Of a stretch of DNA of 64,000 nucleotides, positions 1 through 10,429 are shown in pieces. A model generated the notes under the pieces. The model was not told the DNA's origin, did no database searches, and saw only the letters and a list, made by a program, of their open reading frames with translations. Numbering within the stretch: the first letter of the stretch is position 1; every line of letters begins with the position of its first letter. Source of the stretch: Owenia fusiformis. Its lineage: Eukaryota > Annelida > Polychaeta > Sabellida > Oweniidae. The position numbers and the translations under genes are program-made. The stretch lies in the NCBI GenBank assembly GCA_903813345.2, contig CAIIXF020000005.1, positions 26,663,375-26,727,374 of the forward strand, written 5' to 3'.

Positions 1-1374
1 CCATTTGATAACTATGTTATTTCACCCTTATTTCTCGTTCCTAAAAAATCTCCAGGCGAATTCCGTGTTATTCACAACTTATCACATCCCAGAGGCCAAT
101 CCATAAATGATACTATCCCAGATGAAACTTCTACAGTTAAATATGCAACTGTACAGCAAGCCATAGATATTATAAAACATTTAGGAAAAGGTTGCTTCTT
201 GTGTAAGACCGATATCGAAGCTGCCTTCCGTATCATACCTATGCATCAATCCACCCATAATCTTCTGGGCATGAAATGGAATAACAAATTTTATTTCGAC
301 AGATGTCTGCCAATGGGACTTTCTTCATCATGTGCAATTTTTGAACTTTTCAGTACTTCACTGGAGTGGATCGCTAAGAATAAACTGAACATCCCCTACA
401 TGATACATATCCTTGACGATTTTCTAATTCTGTCAGCAAATGAAGAACAATGTTCTGGCGATTTAAACAAATTCTTGAGTATGTGTGCAGATATGGGAGT
501 GCCTTTGTCTCCAGAGAAAACTTTTCTACCTAACACTACTTTAACTTTCGCTGGAATAGAGTTAGACACTTTATTATTAGAAGCTCGTTTGCCTGTGGAA
601 AAAATAGTCAAAGGCAAAACAATCATTGACACTTTATGTAACATTAACCCCATTACCAATAAGCCAAAACCAAAGAAAGTCTCAAAAAGAGAACTTTTAT
701 CTGCTATAGGATTCCTTAGCTACTGTTGTTGTGTGATTCCTTTAGGTAGATCATTTATTTCAAGACTTATTCATCTATCTAAAAAAGTGAAGGAGCTACA
801 CTATAAAATCTTAATCAACACTCCAGCTATGCAGGATTTATTAATGTGGAAAGAGTTCCTAATACACTTTAATGGGAAATCTATTTTCCTTACAGAAGAA
901 CAAGAGACAAGAGAACAATTGCATCTATTTACCGATGCTTCTACTACGATAGGTTATGGAGCCGTTTGCAATAATCTTTGGTTTAAAGGGGAATGGCCAG
1001 CAGAATGGAAAGAATTGGACATCAATATTCTTGAATTATATCCCATTGTTACTGCTATACTTACATGGGCTAATTTTATGTCTGGACACACAGTTATCCT
1101 ACATTCTGACAATGAAGCAGTAGTGAACATTCTAAATAAATTTTCCACCAGCAATCAAACGTCCATGCAACTCTTACGTCCCATGATATTAAAATGTCTC
1201 TTAAACAATATCATGTTCAAAAGCGAACACATTGCTGGTATTCATAATTCTGCAGCTGACGCTTTATCTAGAAACAATTTATCTTACTTTCAGAAGCTTA
1301 TTCCGACAGCATCTAAAGATCCGTCATGTGTACCAGATCAGTATTTACCTCACAATTGGACACTATCGTTTTAG
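1..1374 (+). CDS. Reverse transcriptase-RNase H of DIRS/Ngaro element (5' partial)
   Basis: The frame is open from the first base of the window, so the true start lies outside. It begins with the RT fingers motif VPKKSPGEFRVIHNLSHPRG, followed by motif A (KTDIEAAFRIIP, catalytic Asp), the PMGLSSS motif and motif C ILDDFLIL, the LDDF variant of the usual YxDD. RNase H follows: LFTDAS (first Asp), an ILELYP Glu, LHSDNEAV (second Asp) and HIAGIHNSAADALSR (last Asp). All expected acidic residues are present, so both activities are plausibly intact. The enzyme would copy element RNA into cDNA. The last 49 bases overlap the recombinase frame. The stop is TAG at 1372-1374. Assignment to the DIRS order rests on the neighbouring recombinase as well as on the RT. 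Confidence 0.9.
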   Translation, partial: PFDNYVISPLFLVPKKSPGEFRVIHNLSHPRGQSINDTIPDETSTVKYATVQQAIDIIKHLGKGCFLCKTDIEAAFRIIPMHQSTHNLLGMKWNNKFYFDRCLPMGLSSSCAIFELFSTSLEWIAKNKLNIPYMIHILDDFLILSANEEQCSGDLNKFLSMCADMGVPLSPEKTFLPNTTLTFAGIELDTLLLEARLPVEKIVKGKTIIDTLCNINPITNKPKPKKVSKRELLSAIGFLSYCCCVIPLGRSFISRLIHLSKKVKELHYKILINTPAMQDLLMWKEFLIHFNGKSIFLTEEQETREQLHLFTDASTTIGYGAVCNNLWFKGEWPAEWKELDINILELYPIVTAILTWANFMSGHTVILHSDNEAVVNILNKFSTSNQTSMQLLRPMILKCLLNNIMFKSEHIAGIHNSAADALSRNNLSYFQKLIPTASKDPSCVPDQYLPHNWTLSF

Positions 1375-2225
1375 AAGCACTTCAAGCTGCCCAAGCCCCG
1401 TCTACCAGAAAGTCATATGAAAGAGCATGGGATTTATTAGTACAGTTCAACTCCCAGACAGGTATAGGTGAATTTCCTCTAACCCCAGCCTCTGCTAGCC
1501 TTTTCGCAGCACATCTTCGTTTAAAAAAGTATGCCCCTAATTCAATCAAGTCAATTCTGTCAGGTATATCATATTTTCACAAAATTAACAATTTCAAGGA
1601 TCCCACTACTTCTTATGTAGTCTCTCAAATAGTTTCCGGTTTTTGTAAACAAAATCCTACCATAGACACTAGATTGCCAATCAACATAGCCTTGTTAGAA
1701 AAAATGATTTCTAAAACTTCTGAAGTAGAGTTTGACCCTTTTGCTCAAGTCTTGTACAGAGCTATGTTATCTACAGCCTTTTTTGGCTTACTAAGAAGTA
1801 GTGAGATGACAAGTACTTCCGCTGGACACAACTTACAGTTAGAAAGTATTAAATTCTCTCCTGATGAAGCCTTTTTCACCATTACCTTTCCGCATTTTAA
1901 ACATAGCTCATCTCCTGCTACGATATCAATTAATTCTCAATTACCTTCTTGTTGTCCAGTATTACATATGAAGTTGTACCTGAACATAAGATCTTTTAAA
2001 CCAGGTCCTCTGTTCATTTATAGAGATGCTCCAGTGAAGACTTCTGTTTTTAACAATTTTCTTCACAAACTCTTTGTTCAATGTCAGGTAGATCCTACCT
2101 TCTACAAATGCCACAGTTTGCGGATAGGCGGGACTACATGGGCAGCAAATCTCGGACTTGATGACTATACTATCAAAAAGATTGGGAGATGGAAATCTTT
2201 AGCCTTTAGAAAATATATTAGGTAG
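1326..2225 (+). CDS. Tyrosine recombinase of DIRS/Ngaro element
   Basis: A 299-residue frame starting at an ATG inside the end of the RT/RNase H frame and in a different phase; the first methionine is taken, but the true start may be re-initiation or a frameshift. An N-terminal core-binding region (STRKSYERAW, SIKSILSGISYFH) precedes the catalytic domain. The catalytic set is visible: first Arg in FGLLRSSEMT, HSLRIGG giving His-x-x-Arg, the Trp of GRWKS, and the tyrosine nucleophile in the C-terminal KYIR. The R-H-R-W-Y set is complete. Known role: it joins a circular cDNA to target DNA without target-site duplication, replacing the integrase of LTR elements. The last residues sit directly before the stop, as usual for these enzymes. 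Confidence 0.9.
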   Translation: MCTRSVFTSQLDTIVLEALQAAQAPSTRKSYERAWDLLVQFNSQTGIGEFPLTPASASLFAAHLRLKKYAPNSIKSILSGISYFHKINNFKDPTTSYVVSQIVSGFCKQNPTIDTRLPINIALLEKMISKTSEVEFDPFAQVLYRAMLSTAFFGLLRSSEMTSTSAGHNLQLESIKFSPDEAFFTITFPHFKHSSSPATISINSQLPSCCPVLHMKLYLNIRSFKPGPLFIYRDAPVKTSVFNNFLHKLFVQCQVDPTFYKCHSLRIGGTTWAANLGLDDYTIKKIGRWKSLAFRKYIR

Positions 2226-2236
2226 ACATTTAAAAA

Positions 2237-2447
2237 CTCAGACAGGTGTCGAGTATGCATTTTCATGTAAGCCCCAAAGTTGCTCAGACAGGTGTCGAGT
2301 ATGCATTTTCATGTAAGCCCCAAAGTTGCTCAGACAGGTGTCGAGTATTCAATTTTCATGTAAGCCCCAAAGTTGCTCAGACAGGTGTCGAGTATTCAAT
2401 TTTCATGTAAGCCCAAAGTTGCTCAGACAGGTGTCGAGCATACAAAT
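2237..2447 (+). repeat. 46-bp tandem repeat after the recombinase stop
   Basis: Five units start with CTCAGACAGGTGTCGAG at 2237, 2283, 2329, 2376 and 2422 (period 46-47). The first four continue with a CATTTTCATGTAAGCCC-type segment; the last is truncated and diverged. It lies in the element's 3' untranslated part, starting 12 bases after the recombinase stop. Function unknown; it could act in RNA packaging or simply be slippage. Confidence 0.9.
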
Positions 2448-2753
2448 TTCAAGTAGCTAATTTTTTCTCTTCAGGAAGATGTACTAGAAACTTAATTGAG
2501 ATAAACCCGCATTTTCTGAATTCAAAATTTTCATACAATTCTAATTCCTTTATCTTACCTGAGAATGACAGTTTATTACACTACATTACATTAATTTGCC
2601 CTTATTTCAGAATTTGCGGATTTACTTTAATTCATTTCTATGATGTTCTTATATTTTGGTATTCATGTATTGATTTATGTGTATCAATAAATGATTTAAC
2701 TACTTTGTAATTAATCTTCTTTTCTTTTGGGCTCTCGCGAGAGGTCGCGCATG

Positions 2754-2990
2754 GCCTTATTTTCGCCCAAGAAGATGAGTTGGAGATGGTATTATAATAT
2801 ATCCAATTGAGCTAATTAACAGTTATGTCAAATTCTAAACTCTTTTAGCTAATTAACTTAAATTAGCCATTAATTTCTTAGGTATTGTGTTTTGTGTTAA
2901 TTGGCTCAATATTTATTTATATTAATTTTATATTAATAATTTTACATGTACGACTCTCACAGCCATATTTATACTCTACATGAACATAAA
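2754..2990 (+). repeat. Split direct repeat, proposed B1
   Basis: A 237-bp segment beginning GCCTTATTTTCGCCCAAG and ending TACATGAACATAAA. It recurs with the same length at 3296-3532. Near its right end CGACTCTCAC (2951-2960) is the reverse complement of GTGAGAGTCG at 3026-3035, so an inverted repeat spans the B1/A2 junction. Confidence 0.85.
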
Positions 2991-3295
2991 TTCAAATTAT
3001 TGACAATAATTTCATTTATGGCAATGTGAGAGTCGGTTAAGGTTTAGGTATGAACAAGCCCTGAGAAGACCATTCCCCGGTTATCCCAGGTAAATGTTTC
3101 TGGTAAGTTACACTGAACGAAACATCAAGCTTCAGATCTCGAGAGTACGAGATGAGACTTCAGACGAGATATCGATAGGATTGAAGTTGGAGGGTCTTCT
3201 CCCTAGGTCCTTAAAAAATCCTTAAACATCAATGTAAGTTATACATTTCGATTCTTTTCCCTCACCTCCTTCCCCAGCTTACACCACCAGTTGGA

Positions 3296-3532
3296 GCCTT
3301 ATTTTCGCCCAAGAAGATGAGTTGGAGATGGTATTATAATATATCCAATTGAGCTAATTAACAGTTATGTCAAATTCTAAACTCTTTTAGCTAATTAACT
3401 TAAATTAGCCATTAATTTCTTAGGTATTGTGTTTTGTGTTAATTGGCTCAATATTTATTTATATTAATTTTATATTAATAATTTTACATGTACGACTCTC
3501 ACAGCCATATTTATACTCTACATGAACATAAA
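3296..3532 (+). repeat. Split direct repeat, proposed B2
   Basis: Second copy of the 237-bp repeat. By the split-repeat model it is the 3' terminus of the element. Downstream DNA (3533-3560) shares only a short word, TATGGCAATGT, with the sequence after B1; this could be a residual longer repeat or target similarity at the junction. Confidence 0.8.
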
Positions 3533-3710
3533 AATATATTATGTATGGCAATGTTAAAATCCACAATTTAAAGATGTTTACCAAGCTTAGTGAGAAAGGG
3601 GAAACATGTTTTCACACATCTAACAAATACATATAATCTGTAGCTATCTACATATTGGAATAAATCAGGTACTATTCATTTATATGTCGCTCATGCCATT
3701 ACTATTGGTG

Positions 3711-3919
3711 TGATTGACAACCTGGAAAGACAGGTAAACTAATAATGGGTCCAGGATACTGGACATGTAAGTCATGGCAGTGATGCCATATATGCAATGT
3801 TGATGTGTGACAGTCAGTCGGCTATGAGCTCAAGTGGTAGAGCACCTGACACGTAATCGGGAAGTTGTGGGTTCGATTCCCACAAGGGTGGAGTAACTTT
3901 TTCACATCAGCCCTTAGCA
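3711..3919 (+). mobile_element. tRNA-Thr-derived SINE, copy 1
   Basis: A tRNA-like core lies at about 3820-3890, with an A-box-like TGAGCTCAAGTGG and a perfect B-box GGTTCGATTCC (3870-3880). The anticodon loop reads CACGTAA, giving a CGT (Thr) anticodon, but the base before it is A instead of the invariant T and the acceptor ends do not pair, so it is not a working tRNA gene. About 100 bases before the core (from TGATTGACAACCTG) and the tail (ACTTTTTCACATCAGCCCTTAGCA) both recur at 56038-56246 on the other strand. This shows a dispersed Pol III-type element. Confidence 0.8.
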
Positions 3920-4218
3920 TAGGATTTGATCCTATGTTTTCAGATTAACTATTGGTACACAAACAACTGCTTTTAAATGATGACCCAGACAAATCATGAA
4001 CCTTCAATCAACAACTTTTTGAAATGGTACAGATATTCATTGATTGCACCCAACATTTTATGTCACCTTTGCATAATATACATGTTTAAATAACCATTGC
4101 ATTTAGACCCCTTGAGAGTTAAAGTTGTTATCAAACTATTAATCATTTTAAAATATTCTATTTGGTGAAGATAAAATTCCAAAAAGAGCAATCCTAATAT
4201 TCTATGACAGCTACTTAC

Positions 4219-5188
4219 CTAATTTATATATGAGCACAAATCCCATCATCCAGCGTGTCCCTGGAGAATCCCAGATGTCTTGAAGGAACTTGAATTTATT
4301 CCTCCAGTCTTTCATTTCACTTGGTTGCACATAACTATGTGTCAGCCTACTTATATCTATAGTTTCCTCATCCTCGGAGGACTCTGTCCGTGTTAGATCT
4401 CGTAAATGTTTCGAATCAGCAGCTGGTTTAGTCAGTAGTTTTCTTTGATAAAACACATTATCACTTTCAGCGTTATCAGTTGTACTTTGATGCTCTTGAT
4501 TCTGTATGTCATTGTTCAGTAAAGGGGATGCCGTATTCTCACTATCTGCATCACTAAGTAATGGTGTTGCTGCGTTGCTCGTTCCACTTTCGGCACTTTC
4601 TGCCGTCAACAGTTGCAGAGCTTCTAGATGGCGTAATTTAGGCAAGAAGTAAGTGAAAAACACAGCTTCTAAGTAAATCACGGCTAATATGAGAAACATT
4701 CCACCCCATCCTAAATAATCAGCAAGAATTACGAGGATTCCTCCACCACAAATAGACCCTAGTTTATAACCAACGACTTGGATAGTGTTTCCTAGACCTA
4801 GTTCATGATCACATAGGATTTCTAACGCAATACTATCAACTGCAATGTCTTGTATGGATACAAACAGATTCAGTAAAACAATCACGACGCATAGCATGAT
4901 GATATATTTAGGTGTCACGATTGTACCTATAGCACACGTAAGCACAAGGCAACTCATACTGTAGATTAACCACTTCCGTTTTGTGCTATATTTATCAACT
5001 AATGGTGCCCAGAGAGCCTTACACAACCAAGGTAATGAAAGCAGTTTGTAGAATGTGATGTCACTGAGTGAAATCCCTTGTTGACGGAGGTATACAGGCA
5101 TGAATCCAGTTTGAAAGCCATAAGGGAGCCCCTGTACAAAGTAGAGAAAACCCAACAGAACCATATTAGATGATATTCCAAGCTTCAT
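4219..5188 (-). CDS. MFSD3: MFSD3-like major facilitator transporter, first coding exon
   Basis: The coding part starts at the ATG at 5188; the exon itself begins at 5220 after a TTTGTTTTTCCAG acceptor, so 32 bases are 5' UTR. It ends at a GTAAGTA donor (4218), leaving 323 codons plus one base. The protein opens with a transmembrane segment, LYFVQGLPYGFQTGFMPVYL, then WAPLVDK at the end of helix 2 and IQDIAVDSIALEIL in the helix 4 region, the conserved set of the MFSD3 / AmpG / SLC33A1 branch of the MFS. About six helices are followed by a long Ser/Glu-rich cytoplasmic loop (about residues 190-295) and DSPGTRWMMGFVLIYKLG, the start of helix 7. The second half must be encoded left of the window, beyond the retrotransposon. 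Substrate unknown; the family is related to the acetyl-CoA transporter. Confidence 0.8.
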
Positions 5189-5220
5189 CTTGCAATATGG
5201 TATTTTCCACTGCAACTTCT

Positions 5221-6530
5221 CTGGAAAAACAAATATAACACACTGTGTGAACATACAGCATTGATAATAACGTCTTCATATAACAGACGTGTATTATACA
5301 TGTAAGTATATTACATGTACAATCCAAATCAAGGCAGATTGATTCACAGGGGCTTGTATGAAAGATGACACTAGTCACACATGATATGAATACCTGTACG
5401 TAATAGTGTTAAACTGAAATGAGAGTCACAAGAAATGCATACCAAATATTTAATTCTATTGAGGTGAATACTCCGTTACTCCGAAAAATATAATGATAAT
5501 TTACCAGAGAAAGGGGGGACGTTCTTAACCTTAGGCCAGTTTCATGCCATGTATTTGGCCAAATTAATGGCATGAACGCATTCTGATGTTCATGCATCCA
5601 TTGCATGGCGTTACCAGAATGGCAGGGGGGGGGGATTTATTTTACATTGTGATTCTAGATAAGGTTATTCAAACAGAATATATATTACTGAACAGTTTAT
5701 CTTATCTTCTCCAATCTCTTTTATATAGGCAATATAAAATGACACCTATTTTGAATCAGATAAAATAAGTTAACGCATCGAACTTTAAGAATAAAACAGT
5801 ATACATATTACGTTGTCAAAATATTTCGTCCCTGATTTAATTTCTTATGGTCTCTGTCTCTTATCAAATCGTAAAAGAACAAAACATTCTAAACTATGGA
5901 TTTATTTTTCGGCATTCGTTTCCGGCATTTGTTTTTTATGTTCTTCTCCTGAAATGTATTTGCTTGAAAATAATCAGAGAAAGTGCGTATACGTATAAAT
6001 TTGCGTGGCATATTCTGTCACGCAAACAAACGGGAAACGGGTGTGACTTCAATTTCTTGTCTGTCTGAGGACGTAGGCTTATTGGGAACGAGGTAGAATT
6101 AAAGAATTCTTATGAACGGTCATGCAAGATACTAGAACTAGTAAAATAATTTATTGGATAAGTTAATTTCTGATGGATCTAGATAAAATATGTCTCAAAA
6201 CTTTGTGAACACTAGATAACTACATTTAGGCAGATATAGTATCTTGATATATTTGGCTATCATGCGTTTAAAATACGTTCCTAAAACTATGAAGACGTTA
6301 GGTGAGAAATATATTGCTATTGTACGTTCGAAAAGTATTTGGTTGTATTTTGTAGTTCTCAAGTTACCCATGAACTTTCGTAGGCTACATATTAAACAAT
6401 TAACGTAATAGACTTAGCATATTTAGCCTAATTTTTGAATGATGTCAACGTGATTCCAATGTTATGTTGTCGTGATTTGCAGAGATCGGACAAGATTCGT
6501 TTTAAGAAATTGTATTTCTTTTAGATAAGA
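5221..6530. other. MFSD3 5' intron / upstream DNA
   Basis: AT-rich DNA without a credible frame. It must contain the upstream non-coding exon(s) and promoter of MFSD3, because the first coding exon starts at a splice acceptor, but I cannot place them. A weak palindrome around CATGCCAT...ATGGCATG lies at 5545-5610. Confidence 0.4.
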
Positions 6531-6537
6531 TTCCCTA

Positions 6538-6617
6538 GTTTTCGGACAACTGGGTTTCGGACAACTGGGTTTCGGAAAACTGGGTTTCGGAGAATTGGGT
6601 TTCGGACAACTGGGTTG
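6538..6617 (+). repeat. 16-bp tandem repeat
   Basis: About five units of GGGTTTCGGACAACTG, with single-base variants (GGAAAACTG, GGAGAATTG). Short minisatellite, no coding sense. Confidence 0.9.
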
Positions 6618-6949
6618 ACCCCATATTTGATATCATTTGATATTCACTCAACAGAAGTCATGTGATGCTTGTTATTTTTAGTCACATATAGGACATAGAC
6701 CAAATAAAATGGAATATTTGATATTTTTCTGCCATTTCTAAAGCGGCAGCCATCTTTTTTTTGCCTAAAACTATTTACCAATAAATCTCTCTTCACCAAA
6801 TATAAAGAAAATCTGTCTATTAGTATTCGCATTATCTTCTGGACAGAAGGACGGACCGACGGATGGCCTCACTATATCCCTATAGAATTTTGTTTGTTTG
6901 GATAATAAACCCCTCTTGATAAATCCTGGCTATGGCCTACACACATGCA

Positions 6950-7510
6950 AATTACTTCAGGCCCCGTGCGAGCTCATATGAGCCTCGAGAATTACGAGTC
7001 ATTACGGGCAAAATGGAGCACGATCTTTGTACGAACTCGTACAGAGCTCATTTTCAAGGCCTGCACTAGCTCATACGATGCTCGTCATTGTTCTTTTGAA
7101 GGCCCGTACAAGCATGTACGAGGCTCGTAATTTCAAGGCCTATATGAGCTCATACGAGGCCCATTATCGGTCTCTTTTACAGTGCAAAAATTATTATTTT
7201 ATGTCATGCTTAATCATTCACGTATCTTTCATATCTGTTCCAAAAGAGCTCATTTAAAATAAACGAGCAATTACGAGCCTCGTTACGAGCCCCATACGGG
7301 CAAGTACAATGCTCGAAAATCATGAGCCAAAAACTACGATTTATTACAGGGATCGTTACGAGCACCGTACGGTCAAGTACGGGGGTCGAAAATTACAAGC
7401 TATTACGGACCTTGTAATCACAAGCTCTTACGAGGCTTGAAAATTACAAGCAATTACGAGACTCGTAATGAGGCCCGTACGAGGTTACATAGGGCCTGTT
7501 GACTTGAGCT
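6950..7510. repeat. Degenerate TACGAG/CTCGTA motif cluster
   Basis: About 560 bp in which short words TACGAG, CTCGTA, GAGCTCATACGAG, CCCGTACGAG and GAAAATTACAAG recur on both strands at irregular spacing of roughly 20-35 bases, in otherwise AT-rich DNA. Open frames here follow from the repeat. I see no clear unit length and no element boundary. Confidence 0.6.
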
Positions 7511-8860
7511 CCGTATGGACTTGTTCTGGGTCTGATGTAATTTGCCTGTGTAGTTCAACAACATTAGACCTAGCCTGGGGCCTTGTTTCTTAACTGACAT
7601 GTCTTATGGCCCCGGCCAAAGAAAGTCGTTATTGAGTTTAACATTGTTTAACCAGCTATGGCCATGCTAATTCAATTATTTTCATCAATATTTATGTCCG
7701 CAAATCTAAATTTATCAACTGCTATGCTTATTGAGTCAAGGCTTGCTCTATTGACTTCTTTTTCCTACTAGACGAATTCCTGTGCTGCTATGTACCGGTA
7801 CTCTGCACAGTCGGAGAATATACTCCCGGTAACATACATATACAGTTCAAAACGAGGCTGTACCTGGAGGCTGCAAGAGAGGGACATATTTTCCATCAAT
7901 TCCTTCACATTGTGAATCACAAATACATGTTTCACTCAGCCAATATTCCACTTTGGACAGACTGACAATAAATTGAGTTCAAACAGTGGATAAAAAATAT
8001 GAAAGTAAGCATACCTACCTAGAGACTAATGTGTCAATAATATATCGTTTAGATACACTTATTTTGCACTTTTTATAAAGGAAATATTGGAGTAGCAATG
8101 GACAACGAATAGATGGCGCGTTTTCGCGGGAAATTTTATTCACTAAAAAATTGACCCCGCTTTTATATGCAATTTTGGTCGCTCATTTTAACTATGTTAA
8201 AAGTCGAATTGCTGTTATTTCTTTATAAAATCTGTTTAATAATTGAATGAAGTCTTCGCGCATTCTTAAGAATAGAAGAAAATCGTTTTTGGCGAGGACG
8301 AACTTCACGAGGTAAAGTTTAAATCATTTAATTATACCCTCAATAATTTTTGGTCGCTGTGATTAAGCAGTTATTTGTAGAGTTTAAAGTCTTGAGATCG
8401 TAAAAAATTAAAACTTACACTGATATATATATGCGCAAATGTAGAAATTCAACTTCTAAAGTGGCTGGTGTAATCTTCCGATTCTCATGCAAGATGGCGG
8501 CCATATTTATCTTCCGGGGTCGCGTGTCTTGCGCAAAAATAAAATCGTTAATTTTGGTTAATCTGTGTTCAATTATGGTTGTTACTTCAAATAAATGTAT
8601 ATTTATGAAATCAAATATGCTATTGAAAACTTCTTCATACGATGTCCGTTGAATTTGGACTTATTAGACACAGATTAAAAGATTGTTATTGTCACGTGAT
8701 TAGTTTGTTGTTGTTCTGGCGATCAAGCACGTGGATCGATGTGGATAGGTATGATTATTTGACAATTACCAATGCATAATTCAGTAATTACAGGTGGCCC
8801 AATCTATTATCATCGGATAATCACTTTGACTACTTGCAGTCTCACCTCCCTTGATGCCCC
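7511..8860. other. Intergenic DNA with a CpG-richer patch
   Basis: No gene seen. From 8105 to 8540 CpG-containing motifs cluster, among them TTTTCGCGGGAAAT (8120s), which resembles an E2F site, and CAAGATGGCGGCCAT (8489-8503), a YY1-like word. This could be a promoter, but no exon is recognisable next to it. Confidence 0.3.
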
Positions 8861-8861
8861 A

Positions 8862-9350
8862 TACTGTAAAAGTTTATCATTGATGACCCATACTAATGAT
8901 CACTTGACGTCCCATACTATTGATCATTTGATACATGTATACCATACTATTGACCACTTGATGTCCCACACTATTGATCACTTGATGTCCCACACTGTTG
9001 ATTCCTTTGATATACTATTGATCACTTGACGTCCGATACTGTTGATCAGTTGATGTCCCATACTATTGATCATTTGATGTCCCATACTATTTAACACTTA
9101 CTACCCCATACCATTGATCACTTGATTTCCCACACTGTTAATTATTTTATTCCCTAATACTTATTAATTACTATTGATTATTGATTGTCCAAGACTGCTG
9201 ATTACTTGATATCCAGTACTGTTGATCACTTGATGTTCCATACTGTTGATCACTTGATGTCCCATACCATTGATCACTTGATGCCCCATACTATTGGTTA
9301 GTTGATGTCCCATACCACTAATCACTTGATGTCTCATACCATTGATTTCT
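8862..9350 (+). repeat. 24-bp satellite-like tandem repeat
   Basis: Many diverged copies of CCATACTATTGATCACTTGATGT(C), interrupted and AT-expanded in the middle (9090-9190). The minus strand is open for 65 codons only because the unit length is a multiple of three. Not coding. Confidence 0.85.
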
Positions 9351-10429
9351 AAATGCAGCATGCTTGTTTTAACGACTTGGAAAGTTTTATTTTGGTCTCT
9401 CTAGACTTTTGAAAACTATAATACATGTACATATGAACATATGTATAATATATATTATGGTAAACAATTTAGTGATATACATGTAGTGTCAGCTTATAGA
9501 TACACTATTTGTATACATGGAAAGAATATTACTCAAGTGATAAAAAAATATTTGTACTATGTTCTCCATTGATCCAAATTAAAGAGACATAGGAAATTGT
9601 ACATTGCAAATGTTTATTTTTTAAAAAAATACAAAAAACGCCCATGGGTGATACTCTGTGACTGTAATTTACGAAAATATGAACTTATATTAGACCTTCA
9701 TTTTTTTTGTTTGGTTAAATAAAAGTTAGAGTTACAAGAAAATATAAGGTATGATAAGATAAACCTTATTGTTAATTTTTAATTAAATTTCAAAGTTGGG
9801 GTCAGTTTTTAGCAAAAACGATTTTTGGACCCCCTGAGGGTGACCTACTTTAAATGGGTGCCACGGCCAGTATGCATTTTCTAAAAATTTAGGTTATAGA
9901 TTTTCTTTTTATTGAAACTCCAAGCTTTCAGAAAATATATAGTTTAATGGGGTTAGGTTGATTTAAAAAAATGGTTGTCCAATGCTAATTGGAGAGTATT
10001 TTTGTTGTGATAGGTGTCGCTTTTTTAATTGACAACACATTCCAAATCAGTTTGCATCATTTATCATTTTATGATTTTATATTATTTCCAATCAAAAACT
10101 GGTCAAATCATGTCTATATATCAGTCAGCATAACATGAGTATTGTTAGTATTAGCTGCCTTCTTTTTATCTCACTTACTGGTAATACAATTGAACTTATT
10201 TATGGAATGTGTATTTGGCTATATCGATTATTTGTTTTTCTTGATAAGGAAATAATTTTACTTGGAACACTTGAATCTTGATCAAGTGTTCATTCGACAG
10301 CATTACAGTGTCTAGGATAAAGGAGAAGAAGAAATCTTGATTGATCGAACGAATAATATCTGGATAGTGAATACAGGTAATTTTATTTATTTCTATAAGA
10401 TAATCAAGTCTACAAAAGCCCATTTCATT
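9351..10429. other. Intergenic, nothing recognised
   Basis: AT-rich DNA without convincing exons or clear repeats. A short inverted pair around 9795-9835 (GGGGTC...GACCCC) is the only structure noticed. Confidence 0.4.

Larger units (their letters stand above)
1..3532 (+). mobile_element. DIRS/Ngaro-type tyrosine-recombinase retrotransposon, 3' part
   Basis: Three linked signatures are seen: an RT/RNase H frame open from base 1, an overlapping tyrosine recombinase frame, and a 237-bp direct repeat occurring twice downstream (2754-2990 and 3296-3532). Known for this order: Ngaro and PAT elements lack LTRs and end in split direct repeats arranged A1-ORFs-B1-A2-B2, which allow a circular intermediate to be integrated by the recombinase. 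Here the 237-bp copies fit B1 and B2, and 2991-3295 fits A2; A1 would lie left of the window. There is no methyltransferase domain between RNase H and recombinase, which favours Ngaro over DIRS1 or PAT. Both frames lack internal stops, so the copy looks young. The 5' end and upstream gag-like frame are not visible. It lies 3' of the minus-strand MFSD3 exon, perhaps in an MFSD3 intron. Confidence 0.85.

Noticed and set aside
3820-3890. Functional tRNA-Thr gene
   Set aside because: Acceptor stem does not pair, A instead of T before the anticodon, and the surrounding bases recur at 56038-56246: a SINE.
9164-9361. 65-codon minus-strand frame with GMGHQVIN repeats
   Set aside because: Translation of the 24-bp tandem repeat.
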